DNA of 47,172 bases, taken from positions 1-47,172 of the forward strand of contig JAPLUI010000336.1 in NCBI GenBank assembly GCA_026397725.1. The letters are read 5' to 3'. The notes beneath the pieces were generated by a model, which saw only the letters and a list, made by a program, of their open reading frames with translations, was not told the origin of the DNA and did not search any database. The position numbers and the translations under genes are program-made. Positions 32,111 through 40,486 of this stretch are shown piece after piece (position 1 is the stretch's first letter; every line of letters starts with the position of its first letter). The stretch comes from Verrucomicrobiota bacterium (GTDB lineage Bacteria > Verrucomicrobiota > Verrucomicrobiia > Verrucomicrobiales > Akkermansiaceae).

Positions 32111-34798
32111 ATGAGAAAATCTATTAAACCCGAAATCCGAAGTTCCCTATCGAGCAACGAGATGGAAAACCACGGATTATACGGATTAGAACCCAATCGA
32201 TCCGCGACTTCTCAAGAGTTCCAAATGATGGGGGAATCATATTCAAAAGATCCGTTAAATCCGCATAATCCGCGGTTTATACCACCGATCATAGGTTTCA
32301 ACTTCTGTTCTCGGGTTAAAACCGGTGTGGCGGCCATGGGCTTGCTTTATTGGGCTACCGGGGGCCTGGCTGCGGAGCCCCCGGCGAATGCGCTCGGTGC
32401 TCCGGACGCGTCCCAACAGAATCCGTGCTATCCGGGCAACCGGCCGCCGCTGCAGCCATCGCCATTCATCAAGCTGCCCATCGGTACGATCACGCCGCAG
32501 GGCTGGCTGAGACGGCAGTTGGAATTGGATGCCAGCGGCATGTGCGGGAATCTAGCAAAAGTTTCCAACTTCGTCAAGGATGGCTGTGCCTGGGCCAGCC
32601 CCACCGGCGAGGGCCACAGTGGCTGGGAAGAGCCAATGTATTGGCTGCGGGGGTATGGCGATCTCGGGTATGTGCTCAAGGATGAGTCTATCAACACGAC
32701 CAGCAGGAAGTGGATCGATGCCATGATCGCGAGCCGCCAGCCCGACGGCTACTTCGGGCCGAAGGAACTCAAGGCCAAAGTCGAAGGCAAACCCGAAAGC
32801 TGGCCCCACTATCTGGCGGTCCACGCGCTGTGCTCGTATTACGAAGCCACCCGCGACCCGCGCGTCATCGAGCTTCTAACAGGATACTTCAAGTGGGTCA
32901 ACCTCCTGCGGGACCAGGATTTCGGCCGTTCCGGGCTGGACTCGATCCGCGCGGTGGAACAGATTGCGAATGTTTACTGGTTGTACAACCGCACCGGGGA
33001 TGCATGGCTGCTGGATCTGGCCAAGCGCATCCACGCCAACACCGCCAACTGGTTGGCGCACCGGCCGACCGGACACAATGTGGACTTTGCGATGTCGTTC
33101 CGCGAGCCGGCCGAGTTCTGGCAGCAATCCGGCGACGCGAGCCACCGCGCCGCCAGCCGCGCCCGATACGACGAGGTTATGGCGGAGTTCGGGCAGTTCC
33201 CCGGCGGCGGCTTCGCGGGCGACGAAAACATCAGCGGGGCGTTCGATCCGCGGCAGGGACTCGAAACCTGCGGGTTCGCGGAGTTCATGCACAGCTTCCA
33301 GAGTCTCACCCGCATCGAGGGTGACCCGCTGTGGGCTGATCGCTGCGAGGAGATCGCGTTCAACTCGTATCCCGCCGCTCTAACACCCGATCACAAGGGC
33401 CTGCATTATGTGACCTGTGCCAACATGGTGAGCAATGATTTCCGCGACCGCAGGGCGACCTTCTGCAACGGCTGGGCGAAAACCGGCTACAGCCCGACCG
33501 CGGATTACCGGTGCTGCCAGCATAACTATGGCATCGGTTGGTCGTTCTATGCCGAGGAACTGTGGCTGGCCACCGCAGACCGCGGGCTTTGCGCATCGCT
33601 CTATGCGGCGTCCGACGTCAAGGCCAAGGCCGGCGACGGCACGGAAGTGTCGATCCGCGAGGAAACGGATTATCCGTTCGGTGAAACGATCACCTTCAAA
33701 ATGACGATGGCGAAGGCGGTGGAATTCCCGCTGTATCTGCGCCTGCCAAGGTGGTGCGACAGCCCGCAGGTGACCATCAACGGCAAGAAGGTGCCAGTTG
33801 AGGCCAAGCCTCTAACGTATCTGGCGCTCAAGCGGTCATGGCAGAGCGGCGACACGGTGACACTGGCTTTGCCGATGCGTGTGCAAACCAATACCTGGAA
33901 GAAGAACGGGAACTCCCTATCTGTTGGATATGGTCCCCTGTGGTTTTCCCTCAGGATCGGCGAGGAATGGAAAAAGATGGATCGCGGCATCCCCGATTGG
34001 CCCGGTTGGGAGGTCTATCCGACAAGCCCCTGGAACTACGGCCTGATCGCGGACGGACAGGCACCCGGGAAATCGTTCGAACTCATCCGCAAACCGGGAC
34101 CGGTTTCCAACGAGCCGTTCACGCTTGAAAGCGCCCCCATCGAATTGCAAGCCCGGGCCCGGCGCATCCCGGAATGGGTGCTCGGTGGGGAAAAATGGAT
34201 CAGCGCGCTGCAGATGAGCCCTGCCATGAGCAAGGAACCGGAAGATACAGTTAGACTGATTCCGATGGGCGCGGCACGTTTGCGGATCACCTCTTTCCCG
34301 ACTGTTAGCAGTGAGGTCACGGCCAATGTGTGGAAGGCCTTCAAGCTGCCGCCAGCCGCCGCCTTCAAGGTCAGCGCCTCGCAGGTCTTTGACGCGTTGG
34401 ATGCGGTCAATGACGGGATGGAGCCAACGGCTTCCGGTGACGGTGGAATTCCGCGTTTCACGTGGTGGGATCACAAGGGCACGGCCGAATGGCTGCAATA
34501 CAACTTCGACAAGTCGCTGGCGGTGTCATCCGTGGCGGTTTACTGGTTCGACGACACCGGCGGCTGCCGGGTGCCGGCATCATGGCAAGTGCTTTTCCTT
34601 GAGAACGGGCGATGGCTACCGGTCAAGCTGCGCGAGGGCGCGTGGCAGGCGCTGGAGGGGCGGGAGGAATATACCGCCAAAAAGGACCTATGGAACAAGG
34701 TCCGCTTTGATGAAGTCACCACCCAGGGACTGCGTCTCGAGGTGCGCTTGCAAGAACAGTTCTCCGGCGGCGTATTGGAATGGAAGGTTAACGAATAG
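32111..34798 (+). CDS. GH127 (DUF1680) beta-L-arabinofuranosidase-like protein with C-terminal F5/8-like domain
   Basis: The open frame is 895 residues from ATG 32111, but the first 55 or so are encoded by a dispersed repeat (32169-32276). The native protein more likely starts near VKTGVAAMGLLYWATGGLAA (first internal ATG 32336). The GH127 toroid spans about 110-740: CYPGNRPPLQPSPFIKLPIG, YWLRGYGDLGYVL, E385-T-C387, ADRCEEIAFNSYPAALTPD and YRCCQHN (C468, C469). The zinc-thiolate family uses a Glu, a Cys cluster and a Cys nucleophile; the Cys two before the CC pair in characterised HypBA1-type enzymes is Tyr here. Residues about 755-895 (WLQYNFDKSLAVSSVAVYWF, GCRVPASWQVLF) resemble an F5/8 type C sugar-binding domain. 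Probable role: removal of beta-L-arabinofuranosyl units. Confidence 0.84.
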   Translation: MRKSIKPEIRSSLSSNEMENHGLYGLEPNRSATSQEFQMMGESYSKDPLNPHNPRFIPPIIGFNFCSRVKTGVAAMGLLYWATGGLAAEPPANALGAPDASQQNPCYPGNRPPLQPSPFIKLPIGTITPQGWLRRQLELDASGMCGNLAKVSNFVKDGCAWASPTGEGHSGWEEPMYWLRGYGDLGYVLKDESINTTSRKWIDAMIASRQPDGYFGPKELKAKVEGKPESWPHYLAVHALCSYYEATRDPRVIELLTGYFKWVNLLRDQDFGRSGLDSIRAVEQIANVYWLYNRTGDAWLLDLAKRIHANTANWLAHRPTGHNVDFAMSFREPAEFWQQSGDASHRAASRARYDEVMAEFGQFPGGGFAGDENISGAFDPRQGLETCGFAEFMHSFQSLTRIEGDPLWADRCEEIAFNSYPAALTPDHKGLHYVTCANMVSNDFRDRRATFCNGWAKTGYSPTADYRCCQHNYGIGWSFYAEELWLATADRGLCASLYAASDVKAKAGDGTEVSIREETDYPFGETITFKMTMAKAVEFPLYLRLPRWCDSPQVTINGKKVPVEAKPLTYLALKRSWQSGDTVTLALPMRVQTNTWKKNGNSLSVGYGPLWFSLRIGEEWKKMDRGIPDWPGWEVYPTSPWNYGLIADGQAPGKSFELIRKPGPVSNEPFTLESAPIELQARARRIPEWVLGGEKWISALQMSPAMSKEPEDTVRLIPMGAARLRITSFPTVSSEVTANVWKAFKLPPAAAFKVSASQVFDALDAVNDGMEPTASGDGGIPRFTWWDHKGTAEWLQYNFDKSLAVSSVAVYWFDDTGGCRVPASWQVLFLENGRWLPVKLREGAWQALEGREEYTAKKDLWNKVRFDEVTTQGLRLEVRLQEQFSGGVLEWKVNE
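32169..32276. repeat. Dispersed inverted repeat read into the GH127 N-terminus
   Basis: Arms 32169-32187 and 32258-32276 are near-perfect reverse complements (17 of 19 positions) of the form ACCACGGATTATACGGATT. They flank about 70 AT-rich bases. ACCACGGATTTT also follows the stop at 18193, suggesting more copies. The repeat is in frame with the downstream GH127 gene, so it either extends or only appears to extend that protein. Confidence 0.72.
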
Positions 34799-34847
34799 TG
34801 GCGGGCGACCGCCGATGGAATAACCAGAACAAATCAAGAAAACAAAC

Positions 34848-36296
34848 ATGATGAAACGACAAATGAAAATGATGGTGGCGTTGACGTTGTCCGGGGCCGG
34901 ATTGACGGCTTATGCGACGGCGGAACCGGTCAAGGAGGGGAACCCGGCCGCGGCAGTGGCGGCCTACGGCGAGAAATTCCGCCCGCAATTCCATTTCACC
35001 CCGAAGATCAATTGGACGAACGACCCTAACGGACTGGTTTGCTACAAGGGGGAGTATCACTTCTTTTTCCAGCACAACCCGAGCGGCATCAACTGGGGCA
35101 ACATGACCTGGGGCCACGCGGTGAGCAAGGATCTCGTGCATTGGACGCAGTTGGACAATGCGATCGCACCCGACAAACTCGGCACGATTTTCTCCGGCAG
35201 CGCCGTGGTGGATTGGGAAAACACCAGCGGCTTCGGCACCGCCGATTCCAAAGCCATGGTGTGCATCTATACCGCGGCGGGTGAGAATGGCGTGCCGTTC
35301 ACCCAATGCATCGCCTACACCACCGACGGCCGCAAGTTCACCAAATACGATAAGAACCCGGTGCTCCCACATATCATCGGCAGCAACCGCGACCCGAAAG
35401 TCATCTGGTATGCTCCGGAGAAGAAATGGGTGATGGCGTTGTTCCTTGACGGTGACACGTATGCCCTTTTCGAGTCCAAGGATTTGAAGGCCTGGACGAA
35501 ACTCCAGGATGTCAAGTTCCCCGGCCACGGCGAATGCCCGGATTTCTTCCCCATGCCCGTCGATGGCAACAAGGACAACCAAAAATGGGTGTTCACGGCG
35601 GCGAACGGCGACTATCTGATAGGCACGTTCGACGGCAAGGTCTTCACGACCGATGGCAACGCCACCCGGGCCGACTACGGTGCCAATTACTATGCCGTGC
35701 AAACCTACAGCGACATCCCCGCCGCCGACGGGCGCAGGATCCAAATCTCGTGGATGAACGGTGGCAAGTATCCGGACATGCCGTTCAACCAGCAGATGAG
35801 TTTCCCCTGTGAGATGAAACTCCGCACGTTCCCCGAGGGACTCAGGATTTGCAGGCTGCCGGTCGCAGAGATCAAGAACATCCAGGGCAAGAACCACACA
35901 TGGAAAGACCAGTCTATCAAAACAGGCGAGAATCTGCTCAAGGATGTGGCAGGCGGCCTGTACGATATCCAGATGCAGGTGGACCTCGCCGGCGCCAAGA
36001 GCCTGGTCATCAAGTGCCGCGGCGAAGCCGTGACCTACTCCGCTGAGAAAAAATCGGTGGCCTGTCTGGGCAAGGAAGCCCCGGCGGAACCATCTAACGG
36101 AAAGATCACCCTGCGCATCCTGGTTGACCGCACCTCGCTGGAGGTCTTTGCCAATGACGGCAAGGCGGTCATGACCTCGTGCTTCCTGCCCGCGCCGGAG
36201 AATACCAGCCTCGAATTGTCCGCCGAGGGCGGTACTCCGAAGATCCTGTCCATGTCGGTCCATGAATTGAAATCGGCCTGGCCAACCGGCAAATAG
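34848..36296 (+). CDS. Secreted GH32 fructan beta-fructosidase / levanase-type enzyme
   Basis: A 482-residue exported enzyme with a complete GH32 active site: FTPKINWTNDPNGLV (nucleophile Asp59), SNRDPKVIWY (stabilising Asp182) and GHGECPDFF (acid/base Glu229). Propeller blades are clear (YKGEYHFFFQHNP, KDLVHWTQLDNAIAPD), and a C-terminal sandwich closes with VDRTSLEVFANDG. The signal peptide is in the first 25 residues; several closely spaced Met codons (1, 6, 8, 9) leave the exact start open. Family knowledge gives hydrolysis of terminal beta-D-fructofuranosides in levan, inulin or sucrose. It is the most canonical enzyme of the locus and points to fructan or fructose-containing glycans as one substrate. 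It lies 49 bases after the GH127 stop. Confidence 0.93.
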   Translation: MMKRQMKMMVALTLSGAGLTAYATAEPVKEGNPAAAVAAYGEKFRPQFHFTPKINWTNDPNGLVCYKGEYHFFFQHNPSGINWGNMTWGHAVSKDLVHWTQLDNAIAPDKLGTIFSGSAVVDWENTSGFGTADSKAMVCIYTAAGENGVPFTQCIAYTTDGRKFTKYDKNPVLPHIIGSNRDPKVIWYAPEKKWVMALFLDGDTYALFESKDLKAWTKLQDVKFPGHGECPDFFPMPVDGNKDNQKWVFTAANGDYLIGTFDGKVFTTDGNATRADYGANYYAVQTYSDIPAADGRRIQISWMNGGKYPDMPFNQQMSFPCEMKLRTFPEGLRICRLPVAEIKNIQGKNHTWKDQSIKTGENLLKDVAGGLYDIQMQVDLAGAKSLVIKCRGEAVTYSAEKKSVACLGKEAPAEPSNGKITLRILVDRTSLEVFANDGKAVMTSCFLPAPENTSLELSAEGGTPKILSMSVHELKSAWPTGK

Positions 36297-36345
36297 ACGG
36301 CGGATACCTGAATGGCTTGCTTGCCCTAACTGCAGAGACATCCCA

Positions 36346-38568
36346 ATGAACACATTCAGCATGAGAACCCTAGCACGCTTGTTGATGGGTGGGTTGTGTG
36401 TTTCTGCAGCGTCGGCGGACAACGGCTCCACGGGTACGGCGACGCCTGCCGCGGCATCGGACCACGAGGCGAACGCCGCGTATTTTACGGGCAACCGTCC
36501 GCCGCTCGTGCCGTCCAAGTACCTGCGCCTGCCCACCGGGGCGGTCAGGCCACAGGGCTGGCTGCGCCGTCAACTGCGGATTCAAGCTGATGGCTTGACC
36601 AGTTGGACATGGAGCGCCTTTGAAAGCGGTTCTCACGACGCCAATCCGCCCTATCACCAGGAGGGCGTGGTCGCGCTGGCCTTGGTGCTTCGCGATGAGC
36701 GCTTGCTGAAACTCGCGCGCGGTTATGTGGACCGGCGTCTAACAGGACCGTCCTCCGAGGTGGTGGATTTCCCCAGCGCCTCCATCATGCGTTTCATGAT
36801 GGAATACCAGGAGGCCACCCGTGACGCACGCATCATTCCCTGGATGTGCGAATGGTACCGGAATGCCGACTGGTTGAAGGGCCGCGACGGTTGGCAGGGT
36901 CAGGGTCGCGAGGAACATCTGGGGCCGCTGCTTTGGCTTTACAACCGGACCGGCGACGCGAAATGGTTGGAACTTGTGAAGACGCATTTCGCCGGCCCGC
37001 CGAACTATCAGCCTGTATGGGTGAACCCGGCTGCCATCGCGGAGGCTTGGCTCCAATTCCCGGATCACAGGCTCAGCAACCACGGCGTCGTGTTGACGTG
37101 GAGGACGAAATATCCGGGACTTCTCTATCAGTTCGATCCGAAGGAGGATTACCGCCGCTCCGTCTTCGAGGGGCTCCGGCGATTGGATCAATACTATGGC
37201 CAGATCGGCGGTCGTTATGCGGCCCACGAGACTTTGCCTCCGGATATCAACACCGGGCGCGACCCCAGACACGGCAGTGAACTGTGCCAAACGGTCGAGT
37301 GCGGCTATAACATGGGCCGCCTGTTTGAATGGTTCGGCGAAACATCCTGCATCGACCGCCTGGAGTCGCAGGCGTACAACACCTGGCCAGGCGAAATGAC
37401 CCCCGACATGTGGACCCACCAATACGACACCCAGGCCAACCAGGCAGTGGTCAGCGTCGCCAACCGCGGCTGGGATAACACGGCCTGGGCCAACCTCTAC
37501 GGCCTCATCCCGCACTGGCCATGCTGCCTTGCCAACATGCACCAGGCCTGGCCACGCTTCGTCAGCAGCATGTGGATGGCGACGCCCGACCGCGGCCTCG
37601 CCGCCACGGCATACGGGCCGTGCGAAGTCATCGCCCAGGTCGGCGACCACAAACAAGCCGTGACGATTGTCGAAGAGACGGACTATCCGTTTGACGGGGC
37701 GATCGGTCTAACAATCCGCACTGCGGAACCAGCGGCGTTCCCGCTGCAACTGCGCGTTCCGGGCTGGGCGAAGAACGCCGTGGCTTGCGTGGGTAACGAA
37801 ACGTTCACGGCCGCGCCCGGCAGCATGCTATCCATTGTTAGAACCTGGCGGCAGGGGGACAAGGTTGACTTCCGTTTTCCCATGGAGATCCGTGTTGAGG
37901 AGCGCTTCAAGCGTGCCCTGGCGGTGATGCGCGGCCCGCTCTATTTTTCGCTGCGCATCGGACAGGATTATCGTGAAGCGCAAAGCTGCTGGACCGGGCA
38001 GCCGGGCTTGGCGGCCAAGCCCATCCGTGAGAAGAGCGGGTTTCCCCTGTTTGACTGGGAAATCTTCCCGACCACACCGTGGAATTACGGCCTGGTAGTG
38101 GATGCGCGACAGCCCGGAGGCAGTGTTAAAGTGTTGCGTCACAGCATTGGCGAGTTTCCCTTCGCGCAAAAAGGCGAACCGGTGATTCGTCGCGTGGCGG
38201 AAAACCCGCAGGCGGCTCCCTTCAAGGCCGAGGTGAGCCAGGTGGCACCCCATCCTGCGGAATCCGACTTGTCGTGCGCCAAACAAGCCTGGTCGCTATC
38301 AGGAAATGAGGACCAGCAGTGGGTGGGATTCGAACGAACCACCAGCCAGGCCGACGAGCCGGTCATTCTGCGGGTGAAGGCCCGCCTCATTCCGCAGTGG
38401 ACGATGACGATGGGCCTGAATCCCGCCTCCAACACGCAGGTTCCCGCCATGGCCGGTCCCACTCCGGAATCGCCCGTGACCGTGGCAGGTCCCGAGGTGG
38501 ATGTTGAACTCGTCCCCTACGGCTGCACCCGCTTGAGAATGTCGGAATTTCCGGTGATCACCCCATGA
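36346..38568 (+). CDS. GH127 (DUF1680)-like glycosidase, divergent third paralogue
   Basis: A 740-residue protein with signal peptide MRTLARLLMGGLCVSAASA. The GH127-type start YFTGNRPPLVPSKYLRLPTG and GWLRRQLRIQADG are conserved with the paralogues at 20111 and 32111. Catalytic-region marks are GSELC (E312, C314), a second Cys in TVECGYNM, and HWPCCLANMHQ (C393, C394) with Trp two before the CC pair. The middle lacks the long Trp-rich insertion of the paralogues and the C-terminus (about 610-740) is a distinct beta domain ending ELVPYGCTRLRMSEFPVI. It is likely a beta-L-arabinofuranosidase or a GH127-related specificity. It is the last intact gene of the locus and is followed by a truncated gene scrap and repeats. 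Confidence 0.84.
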   Translation: MNTFSMRTLARLLMGGLCVSAASADNGSTGTATPAAASDHEANAAYFTGNRPPLVPSKYLRLPTGAVRPQGWLRRQLRIQADGLTSWTWSAFESGSHDANPPYHQEGVVALALVLRDERLLKLARGYVDRRLTGPSSEVVDFPSASIMRFMMEYQEATRDARIIPWMCEWYRNADWLKGRDGWQGQGREEHLGPLLWLYNRTGDAKWLELVKTHFAGPPNYQPVWVNPAAIAEAWLQFPDHRLSNHGVVLTWRTKYPGLLYQFDPKEDYRRSVFEGLRRLDQYYGQIGGRYAAHETLPPDINTGRDPRHGSELCQTVECGYNMGRLFEWFGETSCIDRLESQAYNTWPGEMTPDMWTHQYDTQANQAVVSVANRGWDNTAWANLYGLIPHWPCCLANMHQAWPRFVSSMWMATPDRGLAATAYGPCEVIAQVGDHKQAVTIVEETDYPFDGAIGLTIRTAEPAAFPLQLRVPGWAKNAVACVGNETFTAAPGSMLSIVRTWRQGDKVDFRFPMEIRVEERFKRALAVMRGPLYFSLRIGQDYREAQSCWTGQPGLAAKPIREKSGFPLFDWEIFPTTPWNYGLVVDARQPGGSVKVLRHSIGEFPFAQKGEPVIRRVAENPQAAPFKAEVSQVAPHPAESDLSCAKQAWSLSGNEDQQWVGFERTTSQADEPVILRVKARLIPQWTMTMGLNPASNTQVPAMAGPTPESPVTVAGPEVDVELVPYGCTRLRMSEFPVITP

Positions 38569-38594
38569 TCGTTAGACCGAGGGAGACCACGCCA

Positions 38595-38684
38595 ATGAAT
38601 CGAAACGTGACCATGCAGAAGTATCCGTCCCGCGCCGGCCTGCTGGCCGCAATCCTGACAGTTCCTGATCCCGGCGGAAAATGA
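38595..38684 (+). pseudogene. Truncated gene start (signal-peptide scrap)
   Basis: A 29-codon frame preceded by GGGAG, beginning MNRNVTMQKYPSRAGLLAA and stopping at TGA 38682-38684, just before dispersed repeats. It has the basic N-terminus and hydrophobic start of a signal peptide but nothing further. The position 27 bases after a GH127 stop suggests the cluster once continued here. Too short to name. Confidence 0.45.
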
Positions 38685-38975
38685 GTTGGCACTTGTTGGC
38701 GTTTCAGACGAATTCGTGAATCACCCGCGCATGGGTTGCGGGTGGCAGCAGTGCCGATGCGGGGTCAGGTCTTGCTCTTGCTTGATCATCGAATGTTGGA
38801 AGTTGAAGGTTGGAAGCCATCTCTTCATGGATCATTGGGCTAACATCAGCCTGAATTCAACATTCAACATTCAACATTCAATTTTCAATTTTCAAGTATA
38901 AGAATGGACGCGGCTGTGACAATTCTTGGTCTTACTTGATCATTGGAAGTTGGAAGTTGAATGTTGAATGTTGAC
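38685..38975. repeat. AT-rich dispersed repeats (TTCAACAT units and inverted partner)
   Basis: TTCAACAT-type units run in tandem at about 38856-38895. The complementary GTTGGAAGTTGAATGTTGAA type lies at 38943-38974, so the two blocks can fold on each other. A second copy of the CTTGATCAT...GTTGGAAGTTGAA segment occurs near 38779 and near 38937. The short frames across this region are repeat translations, not genes. Confidence 0.8.
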
Positions 38976-39000
38976 ATCCTCGGCGTGAGGAATGGGGTAG

Positions 39001-39290
39001 CCGCAGCTCTCCCGGTTGAGCCACAGCGGGGTGGCTAAGTCCCGGTGCTCGCTGCGGCCGGACCATCGTCCGGTCCGTCGCTGGGATCCCGGTTCTCAGA
39101 GGCGTGTCCGCCGCGAGACGGACCGTGCCTCATGGGAACCCCGCAGCTCTAACGGTTTAGCCAAAGCGGTGTGGCGGGCTGCGCCCTTCCCACCGCACTC
39201 CATACCTTGGCTTGCGCATGGACAGGGGAAGGTATGGAGTGCGGTGGGAAGCGCAGCGCCACACCGCTGTGGCCAAGTCCTGAAACCGTG
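39001..39290. repeat. Large hairpin repeat upstream of the MoxR operon
   Basis: Bases 39187-39208 and 39229-39250 are exact 22-base reverse complements (TTCCCACCGCACTCCATACC core). The pairing continues outward with few mismatches (39161-39184 with 39251-39272), giving a stem over 45 pairs long. A partial direct copy of the outer arm (CGCAGCTCT, AGCCA, AGCGG, GTGGC order) lies at 39001-39035. No T run follows, so it is a dispersed element rather than a simple terminator, though it could stop or process transcripts from the glycosidase locus. Confidence 0.85.
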
Positions 39291-39350
39291 GGACAGACAA
39301 ATAGCCGTGAAAGAACGCCTTGCAACAGGCGGTATCGGGGAGGCATGCCA

Positions 39351-40412
39351 ATGGAGAAAACCCAGGAACGCCCCGCCGCCGGCCCCGTTGCCGCCGCCGT
39401 CGTGCCGCTCGACGACCAGGCCGCAGCCGCATTGCTGGTGGCAAGCTATCAGAAGATTGTGGCCGAGATGGGCAAGTTCATCGTCGGCCAGCATGAAGTC
39501 ATCGAGCAACTGATCATTGCGGTGCTGGCGGGCGGACACTGCCTGCTGGAAGGGGTGCCCGGTCTGGCCAAGACCGCGATGATCCGCACGCTCTCGCAAA
39601 CCCTGGCGCTGACCTTCCGGCGGATCCAATTCACGCCCGATCTGATGCCCAGCGACATCACCGGCACCGACATCATCCAGGAAGACCCGGAGACCGGACG
39701 TCGTTCGTTTGTGTTTCAAACCGGCCCGGTGTTCACCCAGATGCTGCTGGCCGACGAAATCAACCGCACGCCACCCAAGACCCAGGCCGCACTGCTCGAG
39801 GCGATGCAGGAAAAGACCGTCACCGTGGGCGGCCACACCCTGCCGCTCGAGCAACCGTTCTTTGTCCTCGCGACGCAAAACCCGATCGAACAGGAAGGCA
39901 CCTATCCGCTACCCGAGGCGCAACGCGACCGCTTCATCTTCCTGGTGAAAGTGGAATACCCGAGCCGCGAAGAGGAACGCCAGATCGTGGCCCGCACCAC
40001 CGGCACCTTCGAGGCGCAGATCGAGCCGGTGCTCAGCGGCGCACAGATTCTGGCGCTGCAGAAAACCGTGCGCAAGGTTCCCGTGCCCGACCACGTCACC
40101 GATTTCATCCTCGATCTGGTGCGCTTCACCCGCCCCGACGAACCCGGCGCGCCACCCTTTGTCAGGGAACTCATCGCCTGGGGCGCCGGCCCGCGGGCCT
40201 GCCAAAACCTGGTCCTCGCCGGCAAGGTCCGCGCCCTCTTGCGCGGCCGGTTCCATGTGACCATCGACGACGTCGAAGCCCTCGCCCGCCCGATCATGCG
40301 CCACCGCATCGTGCCCACCTTCAATGCCGAGGCGGACGGCATCCCGGTGGATGAAATCATCACCCGCATCCTCAAGGTGGTCCCGCGCGGCGAGGCGAAG
40401 CGCCCGTGGTGA
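39351..40412 (+). CDS. MoxR-family AAA+ ATPase
   Basis: A 353-residue cytoplasmic ATPase. The GGGGAGG at 39338-39344 is seven bases before ATG 39351, so that start is preferred over the ATG at 39345; longer frames run into a repeat hairpin. Walker A is GVPGLAKT (68-75), Walker B LLADEINR (132-138), with sensor region VLATQNPIEQEGTYPLPEAQ and the C-terminal lid. MoxR proteins act as chaperone-like ATPases that activate partner VWA-domain proteins. Four partners follow in the same operon (DUF58, BatA-like, VWA, DUF4175-like). The best-known analogues work in cell-envelope stress or metalloenzyme maturation; the target here is unknown. Confidence 0.93.
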   Translation: MEKTQERPAAGPVAAAVVPLDDQAAAALLVASYQKIVAEMGKFIVGQHEVIEQLIIAVLAGGHCLLEGVPGLAKTAMIRTLSQTLALTFRRIQFTPDLMPSDITGTDIIQEDPETGRRSFVFQTGPVFTQMLLADEINRTPPKTQAALLEAMQEKTVTVGGHTLPLEQPFFVLATQNPIEQEGTYPLPEAQRDRFIFLVKVEYPSREEERQIVARTTGTFEAQIEPVLSGAQILALQKTVRKVPVPDHVTDFILDLVRFTRPDEPGAPPFVRELIAWGAGPRACQNLVLAGKVRALLRGRFHVTIDDVEALARPIMRHRIVPTFNAEADGIPVDEIITRILKVVPRGEAKRPW

Positions 40413-40486
40413 CGAACCTAACAATCATGGCATGCCGGGGCGCGTCAGGCTGCGCCCGGTGATGCGTTCCCCACCCGCTCCTCTCC

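Noticed and set aside
34788..36536. A 582-codon open frame on the minus strand
   Set aside because: It lies antisense to the canonical GH32 gene, has no recognisable domain, and long antisense frames are expected in GC-rich coding DNA.
38686..38901. A 71-codon frame with repeated Asn-Ile-Gln-His-Ser-like residues
   Set aside because: Translation of tandem TTCAACAT repeats.
38779..38974. Possible CRISPR array
   Set aside because: Repeat units are short, contiguous and mutually inverted, with no regular spacers and no cas genes.
39171..39350. N-terminal extension of the MoxR protein
   Set aside because: The extension is translated hairpin repeat; a Shine-Dalgarno sequence supports ATG 39351.
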